64,000 bases of DNA from Sclerotinia nivalis. Lineage: Eukaryota; Ascomycota; Leotiomycetes; Helotiales; Sclerotiniaceae. This document shows positions 13,201 to 23,701 of this stretch, in pieces. The DNA is taken from assembly GCA_029531795.1 (NCBI GenBank), contig JAPEIS010000016.1, positions 1,364,001 through 1,428,000 on the forward strand. The letters run 5' to 3'. The notes under the pieces were generated by a model, which worked only from the letters and a program-made list of their open reading frames with translations, was not told where the DNA came from and ran no database searches. How positions within the stretch are numbered: position 1 is the first letter of the stretch; the number at the start of each line of letters is the position of its first letter. A program made the translations under genes and the position numbers.

Positions 13201-14167
13201 CATGTAGATCCATTTCATCGTTTAGACTGCAACTCAAAACATCGACAATCGATCATTATTCCTTCTTAAGGATACCTATCAATCTCGATTTGCTTTCCTG
13301 ACCTCGATCTTTTCCAATATTGCAATGACAACCTTCTTTTCGCTGCAAATTCAATTTGTTCAAATACAAGAATGGATTCATTTCACTTTCCTCTTTCTCG
13401 ATATTCCTTAAACCATTACCTCGATGATCCCAATTTCAGGGGTATTTTGTTAGCTTTGTTTCCTTTCATAAGCATTTGGCTAATTGAAAAAATGCCTTAC
13501 GATAGCAAAACACGGTAGTAAGATATGGTAGCAAGAATGGCTGCTATTTGATTGTGCTGCGAATGCACTATGTGTTTCAAGGATGCATCTCGGTGGTTTC
13601 CTGCACTGCAGAGGAGATGTGCTATACTTGTCTCGATCCGGACTCATTGGTAATATGCTACTGGTCTCCTGATCATTCTGGAACTGAAAATGAGACGTTG
13701 ATGATTTGGGATTGGAGAACCGGATCACGACAAGCTTGCGGTCTGGATCGTGTGAGTCGTGTAACCCTGGAAAGAGCTATTAGGAGCTAGCCGACTTGAC
13801 GGTGTTTCCCACAACTGAAGGAATGTAGTTGAGATTTGGACAGCAATAACATGAATCGCAGCAGGTGCGCTATACGCATCGGATACATTGAAATGAAGGG
13901 CCAAACTTTAATAACCAAAAAAGAATAGGTCTATCCAGTATTACACCGACGATGTATAATACAATCGGAGCATGCTTATCTGGTTTTGACGGGAAAAGTG
14001 TTTGGAAGAGAGGTAATGCATCTAGCTACAGAATGGAAAGTTTTGTATTTAAACTCTTATTTCTACTTTCATTTTTGTAATTCATTCATATCAACTGATT
14101 TTCGAACTCTTGTTCTATCATTTTCCGTCTGCAAAATGGCTACTTTTAAACCTATCCTATATATACT
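13201..14167. other. No clear gene
   Basis: Open frames here (for example 13548-13790 plus and 13480-13728 minus) overlap each other and show no recognisable family. It could be leader, intron or decayed exon sequence of the gene suggested downstream. Confidence 0.35.
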
Positions 14168-14744
14168 GTGCCAACCGTTTCTCGCAACAAAAGACCAGTA
14201 CGTCGCCATGGATCTATACAGCAGCAGTTGAATATCTACGACATCATTCAGCCTTTGACGCCGAGCTTTTCAGACGAGAGTATCACGCGCACATCAACAG
14301 TTGATGAAAGTTACAAACCAATAGAAGCTCTAGGTATAGTTCAGTTTGGAATTTTGGTTTTCTCAATCAGTATGTATAGCTGACCGGTGGGAACCTGAAC
14401 AGACATCGATCTAGCTTGCGAGAACAATAATGAACCCCAGCCATATACAATCGATATCTTCCAATTTATCACACTAAAAAAGAATACAGAATTGATGGAT
14501 CCCAGCCTAAAGAATACAATGGGAGAGAATGATATTGCTTCGAAAAAGGCCAAAAATTGTTTTTCATTACAAAGTATGTGTATTATCTTTCGATTATTCC
14601 AATATCCGGTTTTCTGGCCAAAAAAAAAAAGGTAATCCGATAACATACAAAAGTAACGAATCAGTTATTTTCAATCTCGAACCCTCCTTTCTTACGATCA
14701 ACTCCAATCTCGAGAATCTATACAATACAGACGATTCGATGTAA
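14168..14744 (+). CDS. Possible multi-exon gene, 3' part; product unknown
   Basis: Three coding-like segments join with correct phase: ..14333, 14403-14573 and 14632-14744 (stop TAA 14742-14744), with introns 14334-14402 (GTATAG..CAG, branch CTGAC) and 14574-14631 (GTATGT..AAG). The predicted peptide is hydrophilic (for example RTSTVDESYKPIEAL, MDPSLKNTMGEND). I do not recognise it. The 5' end is unresolved: the first segment has no ATG in frame, so an upstream exon is needed. A donor-like GTAAAG at 14741 leaves open a continuation into 14852 and beyond. Alternatively these are chance frames. Confidence 0.33.
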
Positions 14745-14948
14745 AGCATATATGAGTATACATATCATTCTTCCTTTCCCGAATGGGATATAAACAATAG
14801 AAGTACAAGAAGTCCTTTTGGGTATGATATAGGATTGTTTCTAGTTTCTAGTGAACAAAACGAATCGATATTTATTACTTTTTTCAATGATCATTCTTAT
14901 TATTCTATCGAATCATTATATTGCAAATCTAATTGCCATTACGATTAA

Positions 14949-15502
14949 AGCACTATTCAACGAGTGGATGAGCTCTTTGTATATGAACAATAATAGAAGT
15001 AGAAATGCATACAGAGAGCAAGATAGGAAATGATCATTATGTATACCAAGGAAAAGAGATGTAGTATTCAGCCGAACTTCGGATTGATGACGACGGAAAC
15101 GATAGTGATTCGTAGCAATAGTTTCCTTCGTTGTTTGCTAGTCTAGTATATCTATCGAGTGATTACGAATGCATTTTAATGCTTGTCGATCGTCGCCACT
15201 ATCATTGTCGTACACTGGAGTTGGAATCCGTTGGCGAATACCAAGAGTAGCTTTTCCAAGGCTTCTTGAAAAAAAGCAAAATTGAAAATGATATAATATA
15301 CAATCTTGAATTTCAATTGCAATATATTCCGGAGCATCTTTATTTTCAAATCCTTTCCAAAACATTGAATGTTGATTCGATCGATGATTCGGCCTTGGCA
15401 GAAGGCTCAACCCATCGCAATACCCGATAGTCAAAAAAAGCATCGCAAGTTCGGAGAAAGTGTGTTTCTTGAAGGTTAGAAGAGAATAAGACAATATTAG
15501 CG
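14949..15502. other. No clear gene; overlapping antisense frames
   Basis: A minus-strand frame (15138-15596) contains a plausible segment ending IPTPVYDNDSGDDRQALKC, but its upstream part overlaps a different coding-like plus-strand frame and looks disrupted. I cannot decide between a decayed gene and chance ORFs. Confidence 0.3.
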
Positions 15503-15631
15503 ATGAAGAAGGACGATCGCTTGGATGGAGATTCATCAAAGAAGGAAAAGCCCTCATCATCCCCACGTTCTCGATTCCCTGGGAAAAGAGACCCACGAAT
15601 TAAAGTTCGACTTCCAAAACGCTTACAGTAA
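15503..15631 (+). CDS. Lysine/arginine-rich C-terminal exon candidate (42 codons)
   Basis: ATG at 15503 to TAA at 15629-15631. The peptide is strongly basic and Ser/Pro-rich (KKEKPSSSPRSRFPGKR, IKVRLPKRLQ), unlike random AT-rich translation. A possible acceptor TTAG near 15481-15484 could join it to upstream exons. No family recognised; may be the end of the gene suggested at 14168-14744. Confidence 0.22.
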   Translation: MKKDDRLDGDSSKKEKPSSSPRSRFPGKRDPRIKVRLPKRLQ

Positions 15632-16165
15632 TATTTGTAGATAACTTTTCGCAATTATCTCCTGGTATTTTTCTTCACTTCGGTTATCCGGTCTATTGCT
15701 GCTTCGTGAAGAAATTTCCTGGTACCTCCTCTTATACATTGCTTTTGCATCATCTCGGATTTTCTCGATCTCATTTTGTATATCTTTCTATTCGTTGGCA
15801 GAGTTGTCATTGCTCTTCCATATATCTCTGGATATCCCTTTCTCTCTTACATTGCTTTTCCCATCCATATTGTCCTATTGGAACGGTGAATAGAAATTTC
15901 AAGTAGTGGATTGTATAATTTGGTTAATGGGGAAAGAATGGTAAATGATGGGTGAAGGAGATAGAAGAAGTATATATGGAACAATAGAGATCTTCATTTT
16001 GCAAGTTAGTTTTCCATCTGTGTATTATGAGCCGTAGTACAAAGAGAAAAATGCATACTTCTTGCCTGAAGCGTGGTTTAAGATCACGTGAAAATCGGTA
16101 AATTGATAATGCGTCATTAAAACAACTTCATACAGATCCTAAATCACAAACCAACAAGCCTCAGG
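15632..16165. other. No clear gene
   Basis: Two overlapping plus-strand frames (15696-15906) are hydrophobic and T/C-rich, which is composition rather than evidence of a protein. Confidence 0.35.
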
Positions 16166-16466
16166 ATGGCAGCCATATTGGAGGCCAGATTAGTCATATC
16201 CTCCCCGACTCAGGAGATCTTGAATTTAATCAACATAGCCGCAATGGACATCCGTAACGATGTAAACGCCGCCACTGAAGTACCGCTGACGGCACTTCCA
16301 CCCCGGGAAAGCTGCAAAGAAATCCAAAGAGAATTCAGAAACATCCATCAACGACTCGTATGTCATTTCTCACAATCGACGCCACACATCTGCTAACCTC
16401 TCCGCAATTCCACAGGTTCGCTACGGATATAGCTTGGCTGTCGCTCGAACTCTTGACCCTGTTTGA
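16166..16466 (+). CDS. Small hypothetical protein (80 aa)
   Basis: Exon 1 16166-16357 begins with ATG; intron 16358-16415 has GTATGT, branch TGCTAAC and CACAG; exon 2 16416-16466 ends TGA. The product is 80 residues, mostly helical-looking (TQEILNLINIAAMDIRNDVN, REFRNIHQRLVRYGYSL). No domain recognised. Support is the ideal splice signals and frame-keeping junction. It could be a truncated relative of a larger protein, since frames downstream (16503-16715) have similar composition. Confidence 0.42.
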
Positions 16467-16949
16467 GTTGACATAAATGGTTGGGATCCTCAGATTTTCG
16501 TTATGTTTGAGGGCTCATTTGGCATTCCTCAAGGAACCGTAGCTGTTGCGATACCAATTATCAAAGAGAGGGACCCGTTCATCGAGTATTATCATGAAGA
16601 GCAAATTGTTAGGATCGGTTGGACAGTCGGTGCTATGATATTATGCAAAGGGTTTCTTCCTTGGCCTCGGATGGATGCGGGAAGACTGCCTTCATATTCT
16701 TTCTCTTCAAGATGAAATGATTTAAAGAAATTATCCGTCTGAGCCGAGCCGATAATCAAGGAAGCCACGTTTTCGCATCGTGCAATGGTCGGTGTGGGGA
16801 AGAAGAAGAGCTGAGGACCGAAAATCATTTTCTCCGTGATGTCGATTGATTGTTGAAGTACTATTCACTGGTCACTGCTATGGCCAAAGGGTAGATACCT
16901 ATGAATCAATAACTTACCTAATGGTTCTTCCCTCCTTTCGTGTGTGGTA

Positions 16950-17685
16950 TTACAAGCCACAAGCTGTGGACGATATACTCCAAGTTTTTGAACCTTGTTC
17001 ACACAATATCCCAAGTATTTCAAAATCTCCGAGTAGATTGAAAATGCTAATTCGTCCGAGGATTGTCGCTGTTCGTATGTTGTACCCTTCTCCACTCCAC
17101 GAAATATTGTTGATATGTCGGGATTCTGTAGGCCGTTGTGGCGTCCATCTGTGGTTCGATTAGCATTCCAAACCACCAAATGATATATATAATTGGCCTT
17201 GTTCACTTTCGCAAATCTCTGGGGTTCAAGAAGATGGACATTCCAAGCCAGAAACCATAAAATCTGAAACTTCTGCGCAATTCTTTGATCTGAGATGGTG
17301 TAAAGCCGGTAGAGTCCGCGATTCGTTTGTAGGCAGCTGTCGCTCGGCCATGCCCTTGGGAAGTTCTAGCTTCGCTTGCAATGATCTGTTGCATCATCAT
17401 ACTCATCAACCACCCAATGACAATAGTTGCGGCAGAGGTAATCCATTCCCGATGTTTTTGTTTGCATAATTCATGGTACCTCTGAAACAAGCGACAGAAA
17501 AGATCAAATGAGGACAAATTTTGAGGTACATTCCTGAGAGTATGTTGGACTGTTTGTACAATAAGGTCTTGATTCTCAATCCATTGGTTGTACTGATAGC
17601 TATGATCGACTGACAGCATTATTTCAATGGGTTTAGCGCGATCAGAAGGTATCATTGCGGCGTCACAATGTGGAGAGTCATCCAT
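16950..17685 (-). CDS. Hypothetical protein (225 aa), one intron
   Basis: Minus strand: exon 1 17685-17207, intron 17206-17149 (GTGAAC donor, GCTAATC branch, CACAG acceptor, 58 bp), exon 2 17148-16950 ending TAA. Without splicing exon 1 would stop at 17203. One hydrophobic stretch (ITSAATIVIGWLMSMMMQQI, about residues 82-101) may be a membrane segment or buried helix. No family recognised. It is tail-to-tail with the 80-aa gene. Another open minus frame (16592-16828) lies beyond it and is not included. Confidence 0.48.
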
Positions 17686-18389
17686 CTTTCAAGTATTGTG
17701 TTGTGGGTGAGAAATGCGATCGAAGCTGACTGAAGTTGTGTTGTGATTGACATTGCCCAAATGATTTCTGATTTATCATTATTTGCCATAGCTGTCTGAG
17801 ACTTTTAAGAACATGGATAATTGACTGGGGGTTAAGAGGTGCATGAAATCAATATTCGGGATGTTTACAAGGGTAGAAAGAAGCAAAAAAAAATTGACAA
17901 TGAGTGAGCGGTAAGGAATGGGATGATTTCTTAATGTGTAGTACATTTGTTGAAAATAACTAACTGATTTGGTTAATTCTTATCTTATCTGACTTGTTCA
18001 TTTTCTAGAAAGACTTCTAGAGTACAATAACTAGGAAAAATAGAAGTCAAAACTTTATCTCGCTTCAATATAAATAGTTTTAGCAAATAACAACTCTATA
18101 CAAAGAGATCTTATATTTTATATTTTATTTTAGATTATCTAGAGAAGTATATTTGTTGAAATTTATTATTTCAAGAATAAAAAATTATATAAATAATAAG
18201 AAAGTGAGATATATAAATTTTTGTATATTATTATTCTGATATCTACTCCTCTCTCTCTGTATATATACATTCATCAGACCCGAGTCTTCAAGAACAGCCA
18301 GCCTTCTTCAGTTTTCCTCAACATTTACCTCTATATCTTGGGAAACGTGCTTTCTAAACTACATTTTTCAAAGTTTCTTGTCAACCACA
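17686..18389. promoter_or_regulatory. Divergent upstream region of two hypothetical genes
   Basis: AT-rich 0.7 kb between the minus-strand gene ending at 17685 and the plus-strand gene starting at 18390. It includes a CT run (ctctctctctg near 18249) and TATATATA shortly before a T/C-rich leader. No ORF of note. Confidence 0.35.
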
Positions 18390-19007
18390 ATGCCGACAAA
18401 AGTTAGACTGTTCTTGCTAAGAGCATTTTCAGCACTTCCAATACTTCAAAATGGACCAATGGCCTCACCAATGTCATCCACTTCTACTAGGGATAGAGCC
18501 CTATTTGGACAACAGGTTGCAAGCTTCATTCCATTTCGCACCATCAGCGAATTTGTTACCATTGGTGGTATTCAAGAGGAGTTTATTCTCGAGATCCATG
18601 AGAAGGAAGGAAAGACTGTTGCGGATTTTCTTGACTTTATCACTCAAGTCTTTGCACGAAGCAACGGTCGATCCAATAGAGATGCTTACATTATATGGGG
18701 CTTCACAAGAAGACTTACCATGGAGATTGCCTTTGGGATCATGGATGGTGAATCTCAATCTCGTGTTTTGATTTGCAATCAATCTCAAAACATCCGCCCA
18801 TTTCTTGCCGAGCCAGAAAATTCCACCTGCAAATCTTGTACAAGAGGCTTCTGCTCTCACAATGTCCCTGTATTTCTTGCCGAGCCAGAAATTTCTACCT
18901 GCAATAGTTGTACAAGAGGCTTCTGCCCCCATCGTCAGTACAATACCAAGTTTCTACAGGGTTATAGGAATCTTTTGAGGACAGTTAAGGGAGTTATGAA
19001 AATGTAA
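18390..19007 (+). CDS. Hypothetical protein with duplicated CxxC-x4-CxH module (205 aa)
   Basis: Single exon. The first true ATG is at 18390 (context ccacaATGcc); upstream in-frame codons begin with TTG. The N-terminal 25 residues are mildly hydrophobic but not a clear signal peptide. The C-terminal half has two near-identical 20-residue modules, at 18801-18860 and 18873-18932, reading FLAEPE-x-STC-x-SCTRGFC-x-H, separated by four codons. Spacing C-x2-C-x4-C-x-H suggests a metal-binding knuckle, but no known family fits. Both copies keep all four ligands. The peptide ends with a basic tail (YRNLLRTVKGVMKM). Function unknown; probably lineage-specific. Confidence 0.58.
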   Translation: MPTKVRLFLLRAFSALPILQNGPMASPMSSTSTRDRALFGQQVASFIPFRTISEFVTIGGIQEEFILEIHEKEGKTVADFLDFITQVFARSNGRSNRDAYIIWGFTRRLTMEIAFGIMDGESQSRVLICNQSQNIRPFLAEPENSTCKSCTRGFCSHNVPVFLAEPEISTCNSCTRGFCPHRQYNTKFLQGYRNLLRTVKGVMKM

Positions 19008-20583
19008 TGAAAGTGAAAGTATCTGTTTGGATCTTTTGGAGGGTAACAATATTTATTGGGTTGAGTGCTTATGGAGGGATGTGGTATGCTGGGATGGATC
19101 GCAGGGTCATGTATGAATAGTTGGATATGCTAGAACAGGAAATGGTTGTTTGGTCATCTATATACCGAGACAAAAGCCGAATCATGATCAATCAAGCAAT
19201 ACTCTATATTTTACTTCAGCTTACAGGGCTTAGAGGTAGTGAAGCCATTGAGAAGGTGCAGGAAGAGACCTGGGTATAGATTAGATGACAAGGGTTTAAG
19301 AGGTGCATAGTAAAGTAGAAAAGGGGGACGGATGCAGGAAGAGATCTGGGTATAGATTAGATGACAAAGGGTTTAAGAGGTGCATAGTAAAGTGAAAGCG
19401 GATACGGAAAGAACCAAAGAGTGTCTAAGTGGCAAGATGCAACATCGGATAAAAGCAAGGGGTGAAAATAGCTGAAAGATACATACAGCTATTTTAGAAA
19501 AAGTCTGTGGATTTACCCCCACATTGTTTTATTCTAGTATTACACCACAATGTGGAGTATCTTGGAGATCTGTGTAAATAGAGCCAATCTTATACTTAAG
19601 GTTGTCCAGATATCATTCCGCTATTTCTCAGACATCAGAGTACTATACAAGGATGTCCAGTTATGCAAGGTCTGTTCCCCAAAAAGGTAGGAACAAGAAA
19701 TCACCTATTCTATTCAACATTAGTAATGTTACATTCATGTGCTATATGCTTTGATGGGATAGACTAAATAATGTTGATAAGCAAGAGCTTTAGCCGGAGT
19801 CAATGAGCCCTATGAACCTCAAAATTCCATCCATATCTTTCATCAACTTGGTTACATACCTCAAGTTACTTAGCAATTACTAGCACCATAATATCATTGG
19901 TCAAGCTCCTGCTTGAGCTGTATGCATCACAACGAAAGGTTATAATTGTTTATAGCAAAAACAAATGCTTCTGGGTGATGTCAAGAAATACGTTTCATTG
20001 CGGGTTCACCTTGTGATTTAGAACCTGAGTGTGTTTTCTTTTAGCATATATATCAGACAGGAACTTAAAGAAATGATGAGTTTCAACAAGTAGAATGCTA
20101 TATATTCTATCAAACCATTTATCGTAAATTTCCACTCCTTATGGGAGAGATTGAAGCTCGGTCAACTGTCATCCAATGTACAAAGCGAACAAACAAAGAG
20201 CAAAAACCCTTCATGATATCATATATCATTTCTTCTAAAAATACAAAAATACTCTTTTTCTATATCAACAAAACTCTGATTTCCTATATACAATCAATGA
20301 ATTTAATTGAACCTTTCTTATATATAGCACAAAGATATATACCTCTCTTTATTTTAATTTTCTAATACTTATTATTCAAATCTTTCAAATGAAAACAACA
20401 GACTCTATTATCTAAGCGTTGGAATATATATATCAATATCTTAAAATAATTACTTCAATCAAACCCTTTTGTACAAACTATAGTTTTCAAAAGTATAAGA
20501 TATCTAATGGGATATCCCATAAGATAATTTGTTGGTATATTGCAATTCAAAGTATTTAGTTTAATGCAAATGTAAGATTAAAA
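19008..20583. other. Gene-poor stretch
   Basis: No gene supported. It contains the 76-bp tandem repeat at 19257-19396; after about 20100 it becomes markedly AT-rich. Confidence 0.45.
19257..19396. repeat. Direct repeat, 76-bp unit, about 1.8 copies
   Basis: The block beginning tgcaggaagaga and running through gggtatagattagatgacaa and ttaagaggtgcatagtaaag occurs at 19257 and again at 19333, with only one or two differences. A shorter related motif (taagaggtgcat) also occurs near 17837. Confidence 0.8.
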
Positions 20584-21204
20584 TTAAATATTAATAATTC
20601 TAAATCCCCCTTTAATGTAGTTGATATACTTGTAAGGTGTAGAAGATAGCAAAAATGCTGTTGTTGCAAAGGATGGTTGAATGGAAGGAGTTATCAAAGA
20701 TGAAGAAGTGAGAGGAGAGATGGTAGTTTGAGGGAGAGAAGCTGTAAAGATTGCAGAAGATGATAATGCTGTAGAAGCTATAAAAATTGCAGAAGATGAT
20801 GATGTTGTAGATGCTATAGAAGATATTGATGTTTTAATATAAGATACTTGATGACAATTCCTTTCTCTGTTTGGCAGATTTCCTGTCTCCAGAAGTATTT
20901 CCGTACCTTCAACTCCCTTACAATGCTAAAATTCATCATCCGAAGTTTTGTTTGATGAAAAGAATGATTTTATTTGATTACCAAAAGGTGAAGATAGTAT
21001 AACAGGAATTATAAGAGATAACGATGAAGATATTGATCCATGCTTTGTTGGATGAGATATAAAATGCGGAGAAGCTAAGGAAGTTGAAGAGCATACAGAA
21101 GGCGCAAGAACCAAAGGAAGAGAATAATTTCGAAACCCATTCTTTTTGAAATGAACGGAAGGTATAGCACAGGTAACGGAAGTAAACGAATCTAATGGAG
21201 TCAT
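20584..21204 (-). pseudogene. Ser/Thr-rich protein ORF with one internal stop
   Basis: On the minus strand ATG at 21204 opens a frame that stops once at TAG (20928-20926) and continues in frame to TAA (20586-20584), 207 codons in total. Both halves are Ser/Thr-rich. The second half includes a Cys-containing segment (LLETGNLPNRERNCHQ) followed by repeated SSSAIF-ASTA-like units, typical in composition of secreted cell-wall or GPI-type proteins. TAG may come from CAG by C-to-T mutation. No signal peptide is evident. Could also be low-complexity noise. Confidence 0.35.
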
Positions 21205-21796
21205 TGAGATAAATCAGATTGAACTTTTGATTTTGAAGAATAAAAAACAATTGTAAACCGATTGCCTTAATACGACACTTCATATTTATAACAGCCACAT
21301 AGCAGCATCCCGCGGCAAAAGCATTAAGATGCTCCGGAAGTCTCGCATGTAGCGGATGGAAGCAAGGGAAGCGTTATATGGTTACATGATACTCTGATTG
21401 TCAGATATGCAAGATGCCACCCAATACATCATTGAACAAACAAATCCTGCATCGCCAAACGAAAAAGCACACCAAACAACCTGTATTCGCACGCGAATTC
21501 AGGTTATCTAAAATAGTCTAGTATAAAATTGTACTTCTAAACGAGCGGTATAACGACTCCGGGTACTCAGCAAACGCACCTGTCTATATCCACTTTGACA
21601 TTTCTTACCCACCTCATCATCGTAGTAGATATCCTCTTTAGCATTTCTGCTACTATCGCTGATCTGAATCCAGTTTCATTCCCGAACGCGACCTTCTCAG
21701 CCATCTGCAAGATCCTCCCCCTCATCCGCAATATCTCCTATCCGCAACATCATCCTTTCACAAATATCATCGGGTTGACAACTATTCATCTACATC
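21205..21796. other. No clear gene
   Basis: A leader-like region; a frame at 21595-21804 starts with TTG rather than ATG and is not convincing. Confidence 0.35.
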
Positions 21797-22036
21797 ATGT
21801 CTGAAGAAAAAAGGTATTTTCATACTTAGGCTATTAAAACAAGCGATCATGATAGGAAGATTGAGTTCAAGGGTGAATTGATCTTGATCTATAATGAGAC
21901 AATAAAGCATACACCGGAGGATAAACTTTACGTCAAGGATAGAGAAGAATTCATCATTCTGAAGGACTACAAATGTAAACTTCATGGTGCTGGTATGGGA
22001 TCTTTTGCCAGATTACATGATAAAATAGAAGAATAG
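21797..22036 (+). pseudogene. Small hydrophilic protein ORF with one internal TAG
   Basis: ATG 21797 (MSEEKRYFHT) runs to an in-frame TAG at 21827-21829 and continues without interruption to TAG at 22034-22036, giving 80 codons. The part after the stop looks like genuine coding sequence (for example KGELILIYNETIKHTPEDKL, ILKDYKCKLHGAGMG). TAG is one C-to-T change from CAG. No domain recognised. A 30-bp splice around the stop would be too short for a fungal intron. Confidence 0.38.
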
Positions 22037-22055
22037 TTAGAGATTTGTTTGTCTT

Positions 22056-22101
22056 TTGTCTCACCGCCTTGATTAGTAACAGAACCAAAGCGGTGAGACA
22101 A
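22056..22101 (+). terminator. 15-bp stem hairpin after the small ORF
   Basis: Arms ttgtctcaccgcctt (22056-22070) and aaagcggtgagacaa (22087-22101) pair at 14 of 15 positions around a 16-nt loop, 20 bp after the end of the broken ORF. It could be a 3'-end RNA structure or a remnant of a small inverted-repeat element. Confidence 0.35.
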
Positions 22102-22675
22102 ACTTTACGGTATACACCTCCGTACATATTGTATCAAACAAAACAAACAAGTTATATAATTGATTAATCTTATTATTATCATTTAATACAACAATATCTA
22201 CAATAATCACTCCTTTTAACATCTTTCAATTAATAACTATGAACGGAAAACTACCCGGCTATTCTGGATTTGGTTTGACTTCAGATATCCAACTGATTGT
22301 AATTTATTGAATTAAATGTTTTTATATTATTTTATCAATACAAAATTTATATAATTCTAAACAAACAGAAGCCTCAAAATATAAACGAGAATATCTTCAA
22401 CTTTTCTATACAATCCAATTTGAGAATTAGATAAAGTACAATCCCGAAAACTCAAATCCTCTTGAAGCAATATTTGATTAAATTGTGATTTCATTCTTCT
22501 CTATCTTCTAAACACTAACGCTACAGCTTCTACAAATACAGACTTTATACAAATATTTCAGTTCTTTTAAATTCTTTTTTATATTTAAAATAGTTTATAG
22601 AAAACTCACCCCGATAGCTATATTTACAAATTCTCATTCCCTCGAGTATCTAATATCAAGTATAAAATTACTACC
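22102..22675. other. AT-rich, no gene
   Basis: Strongly AT-rich with frequent stops in all frames. No repeat family recognised. Confidence 0.45.
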
Positions 22676-22896
22676 TGTGACAATGGTCTTAATTCAAGGC
22701 ATAATAGAATGAATCAATTAATCTATACTAGAGAATAACAAACTGTCGTACAAAAGATAATGAAGTTGAGCCTTTTATGATCCCCTCGAAGGGGACCAAA
22801 ACCTAAGCGAATACAGGGTGAAATAAATGACCCCTTCGGAAGGGATCAAAGAACAAAATAAAGAATGGCCTAAAGCATTAATACAGGATCGTCACA
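22676..22896. repeat. Solo LTR, family epsilon, 221 bp
   Basis: Starts TGTGACAATGG and ends GGATCGTCACA, with perfect 5-bp target duplication CTACC (22671-22675 and 22897-22901). It is a homologue of the copy at 28846-29089. It contains two GC-rich hairpins, gatcccctcgaaggggacc and gaccccttcggaagggatc, in otherwise AT-rich sequence. No full-length parent element is present here. Confidence 0.88.
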
Positions 22897-23488
22897 CTAC
22901 CGATTTTACTCGATATAGATTTATCAATCTTTCAATCTTCGAATATTTATAAATATTAAAATCTGCAATTTGAAAAAATACAATTCCCTAGCAAAATGTT
23001 CGAAGATAATTATATACTGTATTTCTATAAAACTATTAATTATAGAAGATCTATAATTATCGAATATAAAATTGATGTTTTGTTATATTTAGAATGAGTA
23101 GAATTGATAATAAAAATTCATATATCAAAGTTTTATAGATATATAAAGATCAATAAATAGAATAAAATTATAATATTATTATTAATATATATTGAATATC
23201 AAAATACTTTGCTAAGAATTCTTTATTAGAAGCTTGATATCGCTCTACGAAAAAAACAATTTCTTAATATTGAATATATACTTAAGTTATTATATAAAAC
23301 AGATATTATCTAAGGAAATACAAAAACACATAATATTTTCATTGATAATACAAACAAGGTATGAATGATCGATTTCAGAGGAGGTTATATTTTTGAATAG
23401 GTTAGCAAGGAGAAATGTGAATCTATCGAAGGAGATTTGGAAGGGTTGCAAAGAATCAAAGAGCACCTTCAGGTAGAATAGGAAAAAT
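22897..23488. other. AT-rich decayed repeat, unidentified
   Basis: Very AT-rich. The last 130 bp before the beta LTR give a charged, coiled-coil-like frame (for example ESIEGDLEGLQRIKEHLQ) that could be a transposase or Gag remnant. Not classified. Confidence 0.4.
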
Positions 23489-23701
23489 TATCACGGAGGC
23501 AACAGATAGGATAACAGAAATCACTTTTATTGATAAGACGTAGCTCGAAGAGCTACGTTTCTATAGAAGGAACGGTTCCTTAAACACATTTATGTGTAGC
23601 GCTAGCCCCGACCGGGGCTAGCCTACACTTATCCGAGGTCCGACTCCTACGGGTCGGAACCCGAGCGGTCTCCGTATACCATATACGGGGACCCCGTGAC
23701 A
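23489..23701 (-). repeat. Solo LTR, family beta (Gypsy-1), 213 bp
   Basis: Same 213-bp LTR as 864-1076, in the same orientation. Flanks AAAAT (23484-23488) and AAAAG (23702-23706) match at 4 of 5 positions, so the target duplication is probably mutated. All six inverted repeats are preserved, including a 15-bp stem at 23594-23628 (one bulged C) and a 12-bp stem at 23667-23693. Confidence 0.9.

Noticed and set aside
16592..16828. 78-codon minus-strand ORF as a third exon of the 16950-17685 gene
   Set aside because: The spliced frame already ends with TAA at 16950; joining would need an extra unsupported intron.
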